Assembly: GCA_024698145.1 (NCBI GenBank)
Contig: JAILRO010000057.1
Span: 1 to 64,000 of the forward strand
DNA length: 64,000 nt
Reading direction: 5' to 3'
Origin: Lachnospiraceae bacterium
GTDB taxonomy: Bacteria; Bacillota; Clostridia; Lachnospirales; Lachnospiraceae
Shown one piece after another: positions 9,953-21,306 of the stretch. Each line of letters starts with the position of its first letter. Position 1 is the first letter of the stretch. A program made the position numbers and the translations under genes. The notes under the pieces were generated by a model. That model had not been told where the DNA came from and searched no databases. It worked only from the letters and a program-made list of their open reading frames with translations.

Positions 9953-10810
9953 TTACTTCTCGTACAATACCGCCAACATTCCCGGTCCCGTATGTGTTCC
10001 GATTATCGGTCCGATTTTGGTTATGCCAACCTCTGTGGCATCGGTTTCTTCCTTAATTCTCTCTGCCAACGCAATTGCTCTATCCTCGCAATCTCCATGA
10101 GCCACAAACACTGTATGATTCTCTGCAGACAACTCTTCTTTTATCTTATTAATCATGAATTCTTCACTCTTCTTGTTGCCTCGAACTTTGGCAGCCGCAT
10201 AGAGTTTGCCTTCTTCATCAACACTTAATATTGGCTTAATCTTGAGTGCACTTCCAACCATCGCCTCAGCAATACTCAAGCGTCCGCCCTTCTGAAGATG
10301 GAACAAATCATCAACCGTAAACCAATGTGCGATATTCCGCTGAATGCCTGTCACCCAATCAAAAAGTTCCTCAACACTCAAACCTTCTTCTTTTTTCATA
10401 CATGCAAGGTTTACGCAATATCCAAGTCCGGCAGACGCACAAAATGATTCAACAATCATAATCTTTCTGTCAGGATAATCATCTTTAAGCATTCCCTTTG
10501 CAATATTAGCTGACTGATATGTACCACTAAGTCCTGAAGTAAGACCCATATATATAATGTCTTCCCCCGCTTCAAGAATAGGTGTAAAATGCTCAATATA
10601 CAAATTAGGATTAATCTGTGATGTTGTAGAAGACTTACCTTCTCTTAAAGCATTGTAAAAATCTTTTATCGTAAGATTACGTTCACTCGGCTCATACTCA
10701 ATTTCTTCACCGTCCAATATAATAGTCATTGGAATTACATAAACGTTGTGTTTTTCAATCAGCTCCATAGGAAGATCCAATGTCGCATCACTAACTATAC
10801 GGTAACTCAT
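9953..10810 (-). CDS. DegV family fatty-acid-binding protein
   Basis: MSYRIVSDATLDLPMELIEKHNV...TSGLSGTYQSA...GPGMLAVLYEK. Confidence 0.93.
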   Translation of the reverse strand: MSYRIVSDATLDLPMELIEKHNVYVIPMTIILDGEEIEYEPSERNLTIKDFYNALREGKSSTTSQINPNLYIEHFTPILEAGEDIIYMGLTSGLSGTYQSANIAKGMLKDDYPDRKIMIVESFCASAGLGYCVNLACMKKEEGLSVEELFDWVTGIQRNIAHWFTVDDLFHLQKGGRLSIAEAMVGSALKIKPILSVDEEGKLYAAAKVRGNKKSEEFMINKIKEELSAENHTVFVAHGDCEDRAIALAERIKEETDATEVGITKIGPIIGTHTGPGMLAVLYEK

Positions 10811-10886
10811 CTTATCTCTCCTTTTCCCCCATCTTACGCTGCAAGCCATTGTACACTAAAAGTCCATTAATTGTAAAGAGTAAATA

Positions 10887-13313
10887 TCAATCTCCTTGCT
10901 TAATATACCTTGAAAGAACCCTATAAAGAGTATCTACATCAACAGGTTTTGAAAGTTGCTCCTGCATTCCGGCTTTTATAGACTCTTCTACATCCTTCTC
11001 AGTACTATCCGTCATCAAACCAATTATCGGAAGAGTTTCTCCATCTTCCTTTCCTGAAATCCTGATACATTTTGCAGCTTCTCGTCCGTCCATAAACGGC
11101 ATATGAATATCCATAATAACAGCATCATATGTAAATGCCGGTTGTGATACAAATTGTATAACTGCCTTTCTGCCATTCTCAACAGCATCTACTTCAAAGC
11201 CAACAACTTCAAGAACAGCGGATATTGCATCCTTTGAAAGGTCGCTATCCTCGGCAACAAGTATTTTCTTACCGGTAAAGTCACCGACCTTTGCTCTGGA
11301 AAGTTTCTTCTTAACAGGCTTTGCATCCTGCTCCTGTATTTCAAACGGAAGGTTAAAATTAAGATGCGTTCCCTCGCCATCAACATTTACACCGATACTT
11401 CCACCCATCAGTTCTATTATTCTTGAAGCAAGTGAAAGGTTAAAATGCTCTGCATCAACAGCTATACTCGGATCACCGTCATTCATGCCGAAAATACTTT
11501 CTTTCATTTTCGTAGACATACTGTTACCGGTATCTTCAAGCATAAATCTTATAAAAATACGTTTGTTGTCCGCCGCCACCTGCGTAGCCGAAAGCTTGAT
11601 TTCACCGGAAATCGGCGTAAACTCAATCGAATTGTTAATAAGTGCAGTGAGTGCCTGCTGAAGCCTTACGGAATCACCCATAAGAGTGTCATATTGGCAC
11701 TTACATTCAACTTTGAAATTAACATTCTTTTTCTCGATTTTCTCACGAACAGCAATATCGATTTTATTAAGGAAACTCTTAAGTCTGAAAGGTTGTTTTG
11801 CAATAACTATCGAATCCTGATCAACCTTAACAGTCTCAAGGAGTGAATCCATAACCTGCACCATATGGTCAGCATAATTATCAATGTTAGAAAGACACTC
11901 TAACAGCCTGTCTTCCTGCTTATACACCTGTCTTGCGACACTCGACATACTCATAATACCATTAATCGGTGTACGAATCTCATGCGAAATGTTGGCAAGC
12001 ACTTGTCCCTTTAATTCCGCAGCAGAACGCGACGCCATCAAAGAATCAAACATCTGCTTGCTCTCCTCAATCTGACGGCTTCTAACTTGTTCAACATCCT
12101 GAAATAATATAAATACAGTAACCTCTTTGTTGCTGTTATGGTCAAAAATTATTTGTCCATTCATACAGTGATACTCACCTTCGTGAGTACGGTATCTGAA
12201 ATCTATACTCTTCTTATTCTCGCCATTCTGATACGCATTCTGCAAAAAACTGATATCAAAAGTTTCAAGGAACTTCTGCTTATCGTCCAAATGAACCTTC
12301 GAAAGCCACTTCAATACAAAATCCATACTATACGAAAATCTATTGTCAACCTGCTGCGAAAAAAGATTGTAAAAAATATCACGCCTTATCTCAACTGCAA
12401 TAGCATCTTTGTACAAGCTCTTTAACGCAAAAACGAACTTCTTACCCGTGGTTCCGCGTCTTTCGACCTGTTGCAGTCTGTCCTGACTCTGCAACGTCAT
12501 AAGATAACCTGCACGGTTATTCTCCAACTGAACCTTTGCCGAACTAATAAAAAATGATTCCTCAAGGTACGGGAGATATAATCTATCCTCGTGAGTACCC
12601 CCGATTTCGAGTTCTCTAAAAGGACACGCTTCACAAGGCTCATTTCTGTCTTTTAGCATCTTATAACAGAAATCACCTATCTTAACATCTGGATTATGCT
12701 TCTTTCCATATGTGTTAATGTATTGTATTTTGTACTCGTCATCGATGAGATATACAAGTGTTCTTGTAATATCTCCGGCAATTTTGAACATATTGGCATC
12801 ACTTTGGCCCATGATTTCTCTACTGAATTGTCTGATAAGCACCTCATTCATAAGCTTAAGTAAAACATGCAGATTCTTAAGTTCGTCATCATCTATACTT
12901 CTTATATGATTCCACCCGAGAAAAATATAGCCCATTATCCTGCCGTGATTTGTCATCTGATACTCAACAACGGCTTCATATGAATGCTTGTGATAAAATA
13001 CTCTTTCAGACGACGGCAATACCATTGTCGCCTTTGCCACAAACATATCATCCTCGTCAAAATGATAGCACTCTCTTATCATGCTAATATATTCGTCAAA
13101 ATCTATATTTCTATTGACATTATCCATCTCCCACTCGAATGCAACCTCTGCACGTGCAATCTCGTCGCTATATTTGACGATGTACATACTGTCCATTTCA
13201 AGTTCATGCAGCATGCATTCCATTGTACGTTCAACGCCTTTGGAAATGCTGGAACTGTGTAACAGATTCTCTATAACATCAGCATCCAATAACCCCATTT
13301 GTATATCCCTCAC
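10887..13313 (-). CDS. Hybrid sensor histidine kinase/response regulator
   Basis: H-box LANISHEIRTPINGIMS; receiver KKILVAEDSDLSKD...VIMDIHMPFMDGREA. Confidence 0.9.
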   Translation of the reverse strand: MRDIQMGLLDADVIENLLHSSSISKGVERTMECMLHELEMDSMYIVKYSDEIARAEVAFEWEMDNVNRNIDFDEYISMIRECYHFDEDDMFVAKATMVLPSSERVFYHKHSYEAVVEYQMTNHGRIMGYIFLGWNHIRSIDDDELKNLHVLLKLMNEVLIRQFSREIMGQSDANMFKIAGDITRTLVYLIDDEYKIQYINTYGKKHNPDVKIGDFCYKMLKDRNEPCEACPFRELEIGGTHEDRLYLPYLEESFFISSAKVQLENNRAGYLMTLQSQDRLQQVERRGTTGKKFVFALKSLYKDAIAVEIRRDIFYNLFSQQVDNRFSYSMDFVLKWLSKVHLDDKQKFLETFDISFLQNAYQNGENKKSIDFRYRTHEGEYHCMNGQIIFDHNSNKEVTVFILFQDVEQVRSRQIEESKQMFDSLMASRSAAELKGQVLANISHEIRTPINGIMSMSSVARQVYKQEDRLLECLSNIDNYADHMVQVMDSLLETVKVDQDSIVIAKQPFRLKSFLNKIDIAVREKIEKKNVNFKVECKCQYDTLMGDSVRLQQALTALINNSIEFTPISGEIKLSATQVAADNKRIFIRFMLEDTGNSMSTKMKESIFGMNDGDPSIAVDAEHFNLSLASRIIELMGGSIGVNVDGEGTHLNFNLPFEIQEQDAKPVKKKLSRAKVGDFTGKKILVAEDSDLSKDAISAVLEVVGFEVDAVENGRKAVIQFVSQPAFTYDAVIMDIHMPFMDGREAAKCIRISGKEDGETLPIIGLMTDSTEKDVEESIKAGMQEQLSKPVDVDTLYRVLSRYIKQGD

Positions 13314-13355
13314 TTGTCATAAAATTAACCGCAGTTAATATGTATATTTCAACTG

Positions 13356-13988
13356 TTATTCTTCGTAAAACAGCTTTGTTTCATCAATTACAGTATATCC
13401 TTTTTTGTCATAATTGACAATAATAACATTACAGTTTTTCTGTAGTCCTCCGGACCAAAACTTATCTATTCCATGTTTCTTGACATGACACATTATAGCC
13501 TTATTAAGCGCCCCATGACCGACAATCATAATTCTCTCATAACGACTTGCATTAGGCTCCACAACCTCTTCCATGAAGTTCTTGGCACGACTGCATATAT
13601 GTTCCAATGTCTCCCCGTCCTCCGGTGCCATGTATTTATCAGGTGCTTTAAAAAAATAATGAAAAGGCGTGCTTGTGTCTTCCAGAAGCTTCGAAAAATT
13701 CTTTCCTTCATTTATGCCAAAGCGAAGTTCCTTAAGTCTGTCATCACGAATTATCGGTATATTACGATAGCCTCTTATAAGACATGCTGTTTCATAAGCC
13801 CTGATAAGTGGCGAACTGTATATAACGTCAAAATTCAAATCAGAAAGATTACGTCCCGTCTCGCCTGCAAGTTTTCGTCCGTTTTCGTTTAATTCCACAT
13901 CAACACTGCCTTGAAGTTTCTTTGCGGCATTCCATATAGTTTCGCCATGCCGTACTATATATATTTCCACTTGTTTTCCCTCTTTCAC
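13356..13988 (-). CDS. Histidine phosphatase family protein
   Basis: IYIVRHGETIWNAAKKLQG...IMIVGHGALNKA. Confidence 0.9.
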   Translation of the reverse strand: MKEGKQVEIYIVRHGETIWNAAKKLQGSVDVELNENGRKLAGETGRNLSDLNFDVIYSSPLIRAYETACLIRGYRNIPIIRDDRLKELRFGINEGKNFSKLLEDTSTPFHYFFKAPDKYMAPEDGETLEHICSRAKNFMEEVVEPNASRYERIMIVGHGALNKAIMCHVKKHGIDKFWSGGLQKNCNVIIVNYDKKGYTVIDETKLFYEE

Positions 13989-14662
13989 ACGTTCTCTATC
14001 TGCCAGTCAATCGGAGACAAACCATGTTCCTTTAGAAATTGATTGGCCTTGCTGAAATGCTTACATCCAAAAAAACCCCTATACGCAGACAATGGACTTG
14101 GATGTGGAGCTTTTAGTATTAAATGATTCGGATTGTTAAGACGTGCCGCTTTATTCTGTGCAGGCTTACCCCAAAGTAAGAATACAATCGGTCTGTCCTG
14201 TTCATTCAAGATATCCATAACGGCATCCGTGAACTTCTCCCATCCTATTCCCTGATGTGAAAATGCCTGATGTGCCCTAACCGTAAGTACACTGTTAAGC
14301 AGTAGTACCCCCTGTTCTGCCCACTTGACGAGATAACCATTGTTAGGAATATCACAACCAAGATCATCATTAAGTTCTTTGTAAATGTTAACCAGCGACG
14401 GTGGGATATCAACATCCGGTCTCACCGAAAAACAAAGTCCGTGTGCCTGGCCATCACCATGATAAGGATCTTGTCCGATTATCACACACTTTACTTTCGA
14501 TAAAGGTGTCAAATGAAACGCATTAAATATATCATCTGCCGGTGGGAAGATTGTTCTTCCGCTGCCATATTCTTCGTTAACCTTATTGTATAAATCCTTG
14601 TAGTAAGGTTTCTTATATTCGGGCTTTAAAGCTTCGGCCCAATCATTTGTTATTTGGGGCAT
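13985..14662 (-). CDS. ung: Uracil-DNA glycosylase
   Basis: VIIGQDPYHGDGQAHGLCFSV...HPSPLSAYRGFFGCKHFSKAN. Confidence 0.96.
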   Translation of the reverse strand: MPQITNDWAEALKPEYKKPYYKDLYNKVNEEYGSGRTIFPPADDIFNAFHLTPLSKVKCVIIGQDPYHGDGQAHGLCFSVRPDVDIPPSLVNIYKELNDDLGCDIPNNGYLVKWAEQGVLLLNSVLTVRAHQAFSHQGIGWEKFTDAVMDILNEQDRPIVFLLWGKPAQNKAARLNNPNHLILKAPHPSPLSAYRGFFGCKHFSKANQFLKEHGLSPIDWQIENV

Positions 14663-14701
14663 TTGATGTCATCCTTTCGTAAATCATATACTATTTTCAT
14701 A

Positions 14702-14900
14702 CTTTGTACATATTATACAGTTCCATCGCAGGCACGCAGCACAAGGCATGCCCTGTCTCTAAGCTCATGCTTTGCATTCGCTAAGAGAGAGGGGATTCCG
14801 CCCGTTTTGAGCGCAACGGTACTAAGTTCGCAATAATTGCTCACTAAGTACCGGCGATCAAAAAGGACCTGCTTACGGAATCTGCATAATATGTACAAAG
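14702..14900. repeat. Palindromic intergenic repeat/MITE-like element, copy 2
   Basis: Terminal inverted repeats ctttgtacatattatacagttcc / cggaatctgcataatatgtacaaag and core acggtactaa...ctaagtaccg. Confidence 0.8.
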
Positions 14901-14913
14901 CAGTATACTATAT

Positions 14914-15507
14914 TCAAAAAAACAAGTTACGTACGCTATGCTCTCCTTCAAAAAGGATTCCTTCCATGCCGACTTTATGAGCGGCATCGATGTTTTCTTG
15001 GCGGTCATCGAAGAAGACACACTCTTCGGGTTTTAGGTTGTAGCGTTCGCAAAGTAAATTGTATATTGCAGGGTTTGGTTTACATAACTTTTCTGCAGCT
15101 GATACGACGTAGCCATCAACCTTACTGTAAAAGTCGAATAACGGCCAATGAATCTTATAAAGTCCAAGCGGATAATTGGATAGTAGGTAGACATAATATC
15201 CCTTATCATGTAATTCATCTACCAGCGGTGATGCAAAGTCATATTCCCGCACCAATTTCTCCGGGTGTTCCCAGAACCTATCTATTTCTTTGACATATTG
15301 AGGCATTTCCTCTTTAAACTTAAGGAGTGCGTCTTCTTCGGTAAGAAGTCCTTCATCCATAAGTCCCCAATATTTAGAATTAATCATGTATTTTTCAAAA
15401 GTCTTAATTACCTCATCAGAAAGGCCGATATCTCTGCAATGTTGTTCCCAGCAAAAATCGATCAACACCATCCCTACATCAAATACAACATTCTTAACAT
15501 CTTTCAT
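14914..15507 (-). CDS. HAD family hydrolase
   Basis: VVFDVGMVLIDFCWEQH...YLLSNYP...KPNPAIYNLL...CVFFDDRQENIDAA. Confidence 0.88.
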   Translation of the reverse strand: MKDVKNVVFDVGMVLIDFCWEQHCRDIGLSDEVIKTFEKYMINSKYWGLMDEGLLTEEDALLKFKEEMPQYVKEIDRFWEHPEKLVREYDFASPLVDELHDKGYYVYLLSNYPLGLYKIHWPLFDFYSKVDGYVVSAAEKLCKPNPAIYNLLCERYNLKPEECVFFDDRQENIDAAHKVGMEGILFEGEHSVRNLFF

Positions 15508-15529
15508 TCTATTATCCTCTGTTTCTTCG

Positions 15530-15931
15530 TTATTCTCCTACTTCTTTGACATTCTCTTCAAATCTTTTTATCATTTCTCTTGCCTCATCTTCTTCAGCCA
15601 TCGAAATAAATGCAATCATTTTATCCATTAAAGCAGCCTGTTCTTTTGGTAACGCAGACGATGAACTTCGCAAATTATACAGGTAATCGTCAATTCTCTC
15701 TGAAAACACAAGTACAACATTGTTGTTATATATATCCATCTGCATAGAGTATGCACATCCCGGCCATTCGTAATCGGTACTTTCCTTGGAAATTTCACTC
15801 GCCTTCTTGATAAACATGCGTCCTAAAGGTGTACGGTTCACCAAATCATCAAGCGTCACACCATGCTGTCTCAAATCTGTTCTGTCCACTGTGCAAGATA
15901 CCTTATATAAATCCATTTCTATTATATGCAC
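15530..15931 (-). CDS. Possible MecA-like adaptor protein
   Basis: Short acidic protein with MecA N-domain-like pattern (RTDLRQHGVTLDDL...FIKKASE); tentative. Confidence 0.45.
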   Translation of the reverse strand: MHIIEMDLYKVSCTVDRTDLRQHGVTLDDLVNRTPLGRMFIKKASEISKESTDYEWPGCAYSMQMDIYNNNVVLVFSERIDDYLYNLRSSSSALPKEQAALMDKMIAFISMAEEDEAREMIKRFEENVKEVGE

Positions 15932-16091
15932 GCGCTCACCTCCACATTATGTAAACCAAGCAAATCATTTTAATAATAACCTATATATAATACCATAATT
16001 CAAAATCTTTGCCAACAATTCTTGTTTTCCATGCCATTGCAAACACTACTTTGTTTTGGTATAATTACATCGTTTGGAAGGAGGATATTAT

Positions 16092-17345
16092 ATGAGCACG
16101 CAAACAACCAATATTGCTGTTGCAGGAACAGGATATGTCGGACTCTCAATCGCAACATTACTTTCACAACATAATAACGTAACAGCAGTTGACATAATAC
16201 CAGAAAAGGTAGACATGATTAATAACCGAATCTCACCGATTCAGGACGAATATATAGAAAAATATTTAAAGGAAAAACAGTTAAAACTTACCGCAACACT
16301 TGATGGTAAAGAAGCGTATGAAAATGCTGAATTTGTTGTTATTGCTGCACCTACCAACTATGACAGCGCAAAAAACTATTTTGACACGAGCGCTGTAGAA
16401 AGTGTAATCGAACTTGTACTTTCTGTTAATCCTGAAGCCATTATGGTCATAAAAAGTACAATTCCGGTAGGTTATACCGAATCAGTTAAGAAGAAATACA
16501 ATACCGATAATATCATATTCAGTCCTGAATTCCTTAGAGAATCCAAGGCTTTGTATGATAATCTTTACCCATCGAGAATTATAGTATCCACCGACAGTGC
16601 AAACGAAAAAATAGTCAATGCATCCAAAAAGTTTGCCACTCTTCTTTGCGAAGGGGCACTCAAGGAAGATATAGATGTTTTATACATGAGCTCTACAGAG
16701 GCGGAAGCCGTCAAACTTTTCGCCAATACTTATTTGGCACTCAGAGTTTCTTATTTCAATGAGCTTGATACTTATGCAGAAATGAAAGGGCTTAACACCA
16801 AGAATATTATTGATGGTGTATGTCTCGACCCTCGTATAGGTTCACATTATAACAATCCGTCATTTGGTTACGGCGGATATTGTCTCCCAAAAGACACGAA
16901 ACAATTACTCGCAAACTATGCTGATGTACCACAGAACATGATGAGCGCGATTGTTGAAAGCAACAGAACAAGAAAAGATTTCATAGCAGATCAGGTGCTT
17001 CATATGGCAGGATATTACGATTACTATCATCGTGGTGACTTTGACAGCAGTCAGGAAAAAGAATGTGTTATAGGTGTGTATAGACTTACAATGAAATCAA
17101 ACTCAGATAACTTCCGACAGTCATCGATTCAGGGAGTAATGAAACGAATCAAAGCAAAAGGTGCAACTGTTATCATCTACGAACCAACTCTTCCCGACAA
17201 TTCAACATTTTTCGGAAGTAAAGTTGTAAATGATATAGAAAGTTTCAAAAAACAAAGTCATGCAATAATAGCAAACCGATATGACGATTGCCTTGATGAT
17301 GTTGAAAATAAAGTATATACAAGAGATCTTTTCAGAAGAGACTAA
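16092..17345 (+). CDS. ugd: UDP-glucose 6-dehydrogenase
   Basis: [27 protein letters not shown]...SPEFLRES...[15 protein letters not shown]. Confidence 0.93.
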   Translation: MSTQTTNIAVAGTGYVGLSIATLLSQHNNVTAVDIIPEKVDMINNRISPIQDEYIEKYLKEKQLKLTATLDGKEAYENAEFVVIAAPTNYDSAKNYFDTSAVESVIELVLSVNPEAIMVIKSTIPVGYTESVKKKYNTDNIIFSPEFLRESKALYDNLYPSRIIVSTDSANEKIVNASKKFATLLCEGALKEDIDVLYMSSTEAEAVKLFANTYLALRVSYFNELDTYAEMKGLNTKNIIDGVCLDPRIGSHYNNPSFGYGGYCLPKDTKQLLANYADVPQNMMSAIVESNRTRKDFIADQVLHMAGYYDYYHRGDFDSSQEKECVIGVYRLTMKSNSDNFRQSSIQGVMKRIKAKGATVIIYEPTLPDNSTFFGSKVVNDIESFKKQSHAIIANRYDDCLDDVENKVYTRDLFRRD

Positions 17346-17357
17346 AAAAGACATAAA

Positions 17358-17393
17358 ACTACCCGTGATAATGTTCATTAACACGGGTAGCCT
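17358..17393 (+). terminator. Intrinsic terminator
   Basis: ctacccgtg...cacgggtag hairpin after ugd. Confidence 0.7.
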
Positions 17394-17438
17394 TATTTCA
17401 ATATTCTATTCATATATGATTCTCCTTATCATATTATT

Positions 17439-17651
17439 TTATGCATTAAAACTTATATGCTTACGTCCTTCTTCATCCATTTCGTAATGAAGTTCTCCAA
17501 CTCCTACAAACATTGATGCAAATGGATCTAATCTTTTGGCTTTTTTCTTTGCCTTAGAAGCACGATACTTCTCATCCTTGTTCTTATCATTATAAAAAAG
17601 GTCTGAACCTAATTCAATGGGGATTACTTTGTATTCCGTCATGGTAATCAA
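17439..17651 (-). CDS. Small uncharacterized protein (70 aa)
   Basis: Charged ORF MTEYKVIPIELGSDLFYNDKNKDEKYRASKAKKKAKRLDPFASMFVG. Confidence 0.5.
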   Translation of the reverse strand: MITMTEYKVIPIELGSDLFYNDKNKDEKYRASKAKKKAKRLDPFASMFVGVGELHYEMDEEGRKHISFNA

Positions 17652-17781
17652 CTCCCTTCTTTCCCATGCAGCCTACTTAATATAATCTTATCTATTAACT
17701 TGTTGTGAAGGAGAGTCTTTCGCATCCTTGCCAGAATCCCTTTCACTTATTATATCGGTATAACAATCCCCATTGTTAATA

Positions 17782-19092
17782 TCAATTATCTTTTTTATCA
17801 GACGCAAGCGAAGCAATAGCGCGTCTGATATTTGAAGCACACTCCTCAACTCCCATTTTATCGAAGATGTATTCGTCAGCACCGCTTTTAAATGCATCTA
17901 TAATCTTCTCATTCTCCATATTAGGTATGATAAGACTCATTTCGTAATTGTGTTCTTTCATCTCCTGAATTGCAATATATTCTGTTGATTCTGCAAGTCC
18001 GTCTTGCTTCAGCGCTTCTACTGCTGAATTACTTACAGGTACACCTTTTTCCGTCTGCTGAAGTCTTGCCATTTCCGGATCATTTAAAAGGAAGTTAACC
18101 AGCTTCGCTGAAGCAACAGGATCACTTGTATCCGCACCGATTGCCCACATAGTAGCAGGTTTGATATACCAGCCTGTCCTCTTTGCACCCGGTACCATTG
18201 GATAATCAACTCTTATTACATTAACACCTTTTTGAACCAAAGTATCGTGGTAGATCTTAGTATCACTTACCCAGCACATAGTTCCAATCATTTCTCCTGA
18301 TAAATAACTGTTTCTCTCAAACAAATCTATCGGGCACACAACGTTGTGATCAATCAATTTCTTGTAGAAAACAAGAATATCCTGCACATCCTGTTCATTC
18401 AGATTAAATGTTCCATCTTCATTAAACATCGCTTTATCATGGCTCTGTTCAAAATAAGCAACAAGGAATATGAAAAACTGCTTCTTACTCATTCCAAGAA
18501 CGTATTTTCCATGCTTCTTGACAATGTCCCCCATCTCAAACAAATCATCCCATGTTCTAGGAACCGAAAAATCGTATTCATCAAGCAAATCCTTATTATA
18601 GTAAAATACATGAGTATTCATCGCAATCGGAATTGCATTGAGTTTACCGTTTTGCGTTCCGTAACTTAGTTCCTCTTCGGTGAAATTGTCTAGGTCAATA
18701 TAATCCGACAATTCATTAAGATCATAAAAACCATTACCGTCCGGCGAATACTGGTCTATCCACGCATAGTTAATCTGCATTACATCCGCCTCATTATGTG
18801 ATTCCATCCACACATGATTTCTATCCTCATAACCTGTCCATTCACCATAGCGGAATGAAACATTAACACCGGTGTTTTTCTCCTTGAATAGTTCAACACC
18901 TTCCATAGTATATATATGTCTTACATCATTGCCCCACCATGAAAGTTTTATATTTGTCTGCTCATCGTGAGCAGTTATTGTATCAGCATTATCAGGGTTT
19001 GAACTAAGTTTTAATATAAGAACTATCATACATATTGCAAATGCCAAAACCAAAACATAGGGAATAATTCTCTTGATTTTTGTCTTCATCAT
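17782..19092 (-). CDS. Membrane-anchored extracellular solute-binding protein (family 1-like)
   Basis: N-terminal TM segment; LSWWGNDVRHIYTMEGVELFKEKNTGVNVSFRYGEWTGYEDR...NAIPIAMNTHVFYYNKDLLDEYDFSVPRTWDDLF. Confidence 0.85.
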   Translation of the reverse strand: MMKTKIKRIIPYVLVLAFAICMIVLILKLSSNPDNADTITAHDEQTNIKLSWWGNDVRHIYTMEGVELFKEKNTGVNVSFRYGEWTGYEDRNHVWMESHNEADVMQINYAWIDQYSPDGNGFYDLNELSDYIDLDNFTEEELSYGTQNGKLNAIPIAMNTHVFYYNKDLLDEYDFSVPRTWDDLFEMGDIVKKHGKYVLGMSKKQFFIFLVAYFEQSHDKAMFNEDGTFNLNEQDVQDILVFYKKLIDHNVVCPIDLFERNSYLSGEMIGTMCWVSDTKIYHDTLVQKGVNVIRVDYPMVPGAKRTGWYIKPATMWAIGADTSDPVASAKLVNFLLNDPEMARLQQTEKGVPVSNSAVEALKQDGLAESTEYIAIQEMKEHNYEMSLIIPNMENEKIIDAFKSGADEYIFDKMGVEECASNIRRAIASLASDKKDN

Positions 19093-20603
19093 TCATCCCC
19101 CTCTCTGTAAAAGTTAAAGCAATTCTTACCGCTATTCTTTGACTTATAAAGGGCCTTATCAGCCTTACCATATAATGCTTCGAAATCTTCTGACATGTCA
19201 TCTGTCATATACACTCCTGCACTCATGGAAACATTACACTGTTCACGTTCAAGTTCAAACTCAATTAAGAACTCTTCTAACACATACTCAACCTGCGTGC
19301 TTACAGCATCCTTAACAGCAGTAAAATCAACACCGACACATTCTGTATATAATGCAAACTCATCACCGCCAAGACGACCTATGAGAGTCTCCTCATTGTA
19401 CATTCTCTTTAATAATTTACCAACACGAATAATAACCTGATCTCCATAAATGTGGCCTAACTTATCATTGATCTGCTTGAAATTGTCCATATCCAGCATT
19501 ACAAACACTGATATTCTTTCCTTGGCTTCCTTTGCAAGAATCTTTTCAACCTCATCCTGAAATGTCGCCTTATTCATAACACCTGACAGCCTGTCTATCT
19601 CTGCTCGATTTTCAAGCGTTGATACCATACCATCAACAGGTTTTGATATATTAATTATGAGCATTAGTCCAATTAACACAAAAAGAGCAGCAAGACATAT
19701 AGATACCCTCACAGTAAACCCTCTAAGTCTGATATTCTCCTCAAGAATAATGCGTGTAGGTATCGAACATACCACCTGCCAATCATTAGAACATACGTTA
19801 GAATTGATAATATAATCACTACTTATAACAGTTCTTGAATTGGTAGCATCTGTAGCTGCCTGATTAAGTTCAGCTGCAATATCGCCCGGAAGTGAACTTC
19901 CTATTTCGTCAGTGTTGACAGAAAACATTATTATTCCGCTATCATCTACGAAACGAACAGTCATAGAATCAAGCTGTTCAGGATATACAAAAACAGATGC
20001 TAATTCCCTTGTATAAATTGATGAAACCAGTATCGCATTGGGATTTAATCTCTTGAAATAAAACATACGGTCAGTATTACCGTTAATACCAAAGCCCCAA
20101 CCGTCTTTTTTCCTCTCATTGACGATATATGACGCAAAGGTATCGTACATACCACCGTCAGGAAACAAATCCTCAGTGCCATGCGAAATCCAGCCAACCT
20201 TGTGATCATCAGAATAAACAATTCCAAAATCAGCATAGTTATCCATAAGTCCGATATCCACTATACGAGAGCTTATAAGTTCTTCAGTCTTAACCTTGTC
20301 GTACTCTTCCATGCTCTCATCCGTGGCATCATACTCATAGTAAGCCTCATCAGAAAACATTAAAGTGGCAGTTGTCTCCATTCTTTGTAAATACGAATTA
20401 ATATTAAGCTCTAGCTGTCTGCTGTCTGCCGCAACAAGTTTTGAGACCGTCTCTTTCATAGCACGATCAGAGCGCTGCAATATCACATAATCAAGAAAGA
20501 TTGTAACAATTGCAATCAGTGCCGAAAAAATTATTAATATTTCAATTTGGAACAGACGAAAACGATGTCCCGAGCGTTCATGCCTTTTATCTTTTCCTGA
20601 CAA
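19089..20603 (-). CDS. Membrane diguanylate cyclase (periplasmic sensor plus GGDEF)
   Basis: Two TM segments; LDMDNFKQINDKLGHIYGDQVI...RLGGDEFALY. Confidence 0.9.
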   Translation of the reverse strand: MSGKDKRHERSGHRFRLFQIEILIIFSALIAIVTIFLDYVILQRSDRAMKETVSKLVAADSRQLELNINSYLQRMETTATLMFSDEAYYEYDATDESMEEYDKVKTEELISSRIVDIGLMDNYADFGIVYSDDHKVGWISHGTEDLFPDGGMYDTFASYIVNERKKDGWGFGINGNTDRMFYFKRLNPNAILVSSIYTRELASVFVYPEQLDSMTVRFVDDSGIIMFSVNTDEIGSSLPGDIAAELNQAATDATNSRTVISSDYIINSNVCSNDWQVVCSIPTRIILEENIRLRGFTVRVSICLAALFVLIGLMLIINISKPVDGMVSTLENRAEIDRLSGVMNKATFQDEVEKILAKEAKERISVFVMLDMDNFKQINDKLGHIYGDQVIIRVGKLLKRMYNEETLIGRLGGDEFALYTECVGVDFTAVKDAVSTQVEYVLEEFLIEFELEREQCNVSMSAGVYMTDDMSEDFEALYGKADKALYKSKNSGKNCFNFYREGDE

Positions 20604-20802
20604 AATCCGCTAACCTTCTCTCATAAATAAAAAAATAATTAATAGCCACAAATAACGGTTAATTATACCACATTTCAACAAATAATTCAACATTTTCCAG
20701 GCCCATGAAATCAATCTCACCCATTGCATTTTTTAATTGAGAATTGTCGTATTTTTTGTTATGATATTTACAGATATATTCACTTTACAAGGAGGATAAT
20801 TT

Positions 20803-21306
20803 ATGGGGAAAATTAATGCTGCTGCAGTAGCACAAATTGAATCCATCTGTGCCCGTTACAAGGACGAAAAAACGCCGCTTATGATGATTCTTAGCGACAT
20901 TCAAAACGAGTACGGATACATTCCGCTGGAGGTTCAGGAGATTGTGTCACAACACACCGGTATTTCCGTGGCGGAAATCTATGGAGTTGTTACATTCTAT
21001 TCATTCTTCTCGCTTACTCCAAAAGGAAAATATGTTATCGGTTGTTGTCTGGGAACAGCTTGTTATGTCAAGGGTGCCCAACAGGTAATCGATAAGTTTT
21101 CAGAGCTTCTTCACATCAAACCCGGTGAGACAACAGACGACGGACTGTTCACATTAGACGCATTAAGATGTATAGGTGCATGTGGAATTGCCCCCGCTGT
21201 TTCCATCAACGGTAAAGTTTATCCCAAAATGACAGTTTCACAGGTAAATGAAGTCATTGCAAGTTACCTCATTTCCGAAGAAAAAGGACAGGAGGTGACA
21301 GCATGA
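20803..21306 (+). CDS. hydC: NuoE-like [2Fe-2S] subunit of trimeric [FeFe] hydrogenase
   Basis: GVVTFYSFFSLTPKGKYVIGCCLGTACYVKGA...LRCIGACGIAPA. Confidence 0.92.
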   Translation: MGKINAAAVAQIESICARYKDEKTPLMMILSDIQNEYGYIPLEVQEIVSQHTGISVAEIYGVVTFYSFFSLTPKGKYVIGCCLGTACYVKGAQQVIDKFSELLHIKPGETTDDGLFTLDALRCIGACGIAPAVSINGKVYPKMTVSQVNEVIASYLISEEKGQEVTA

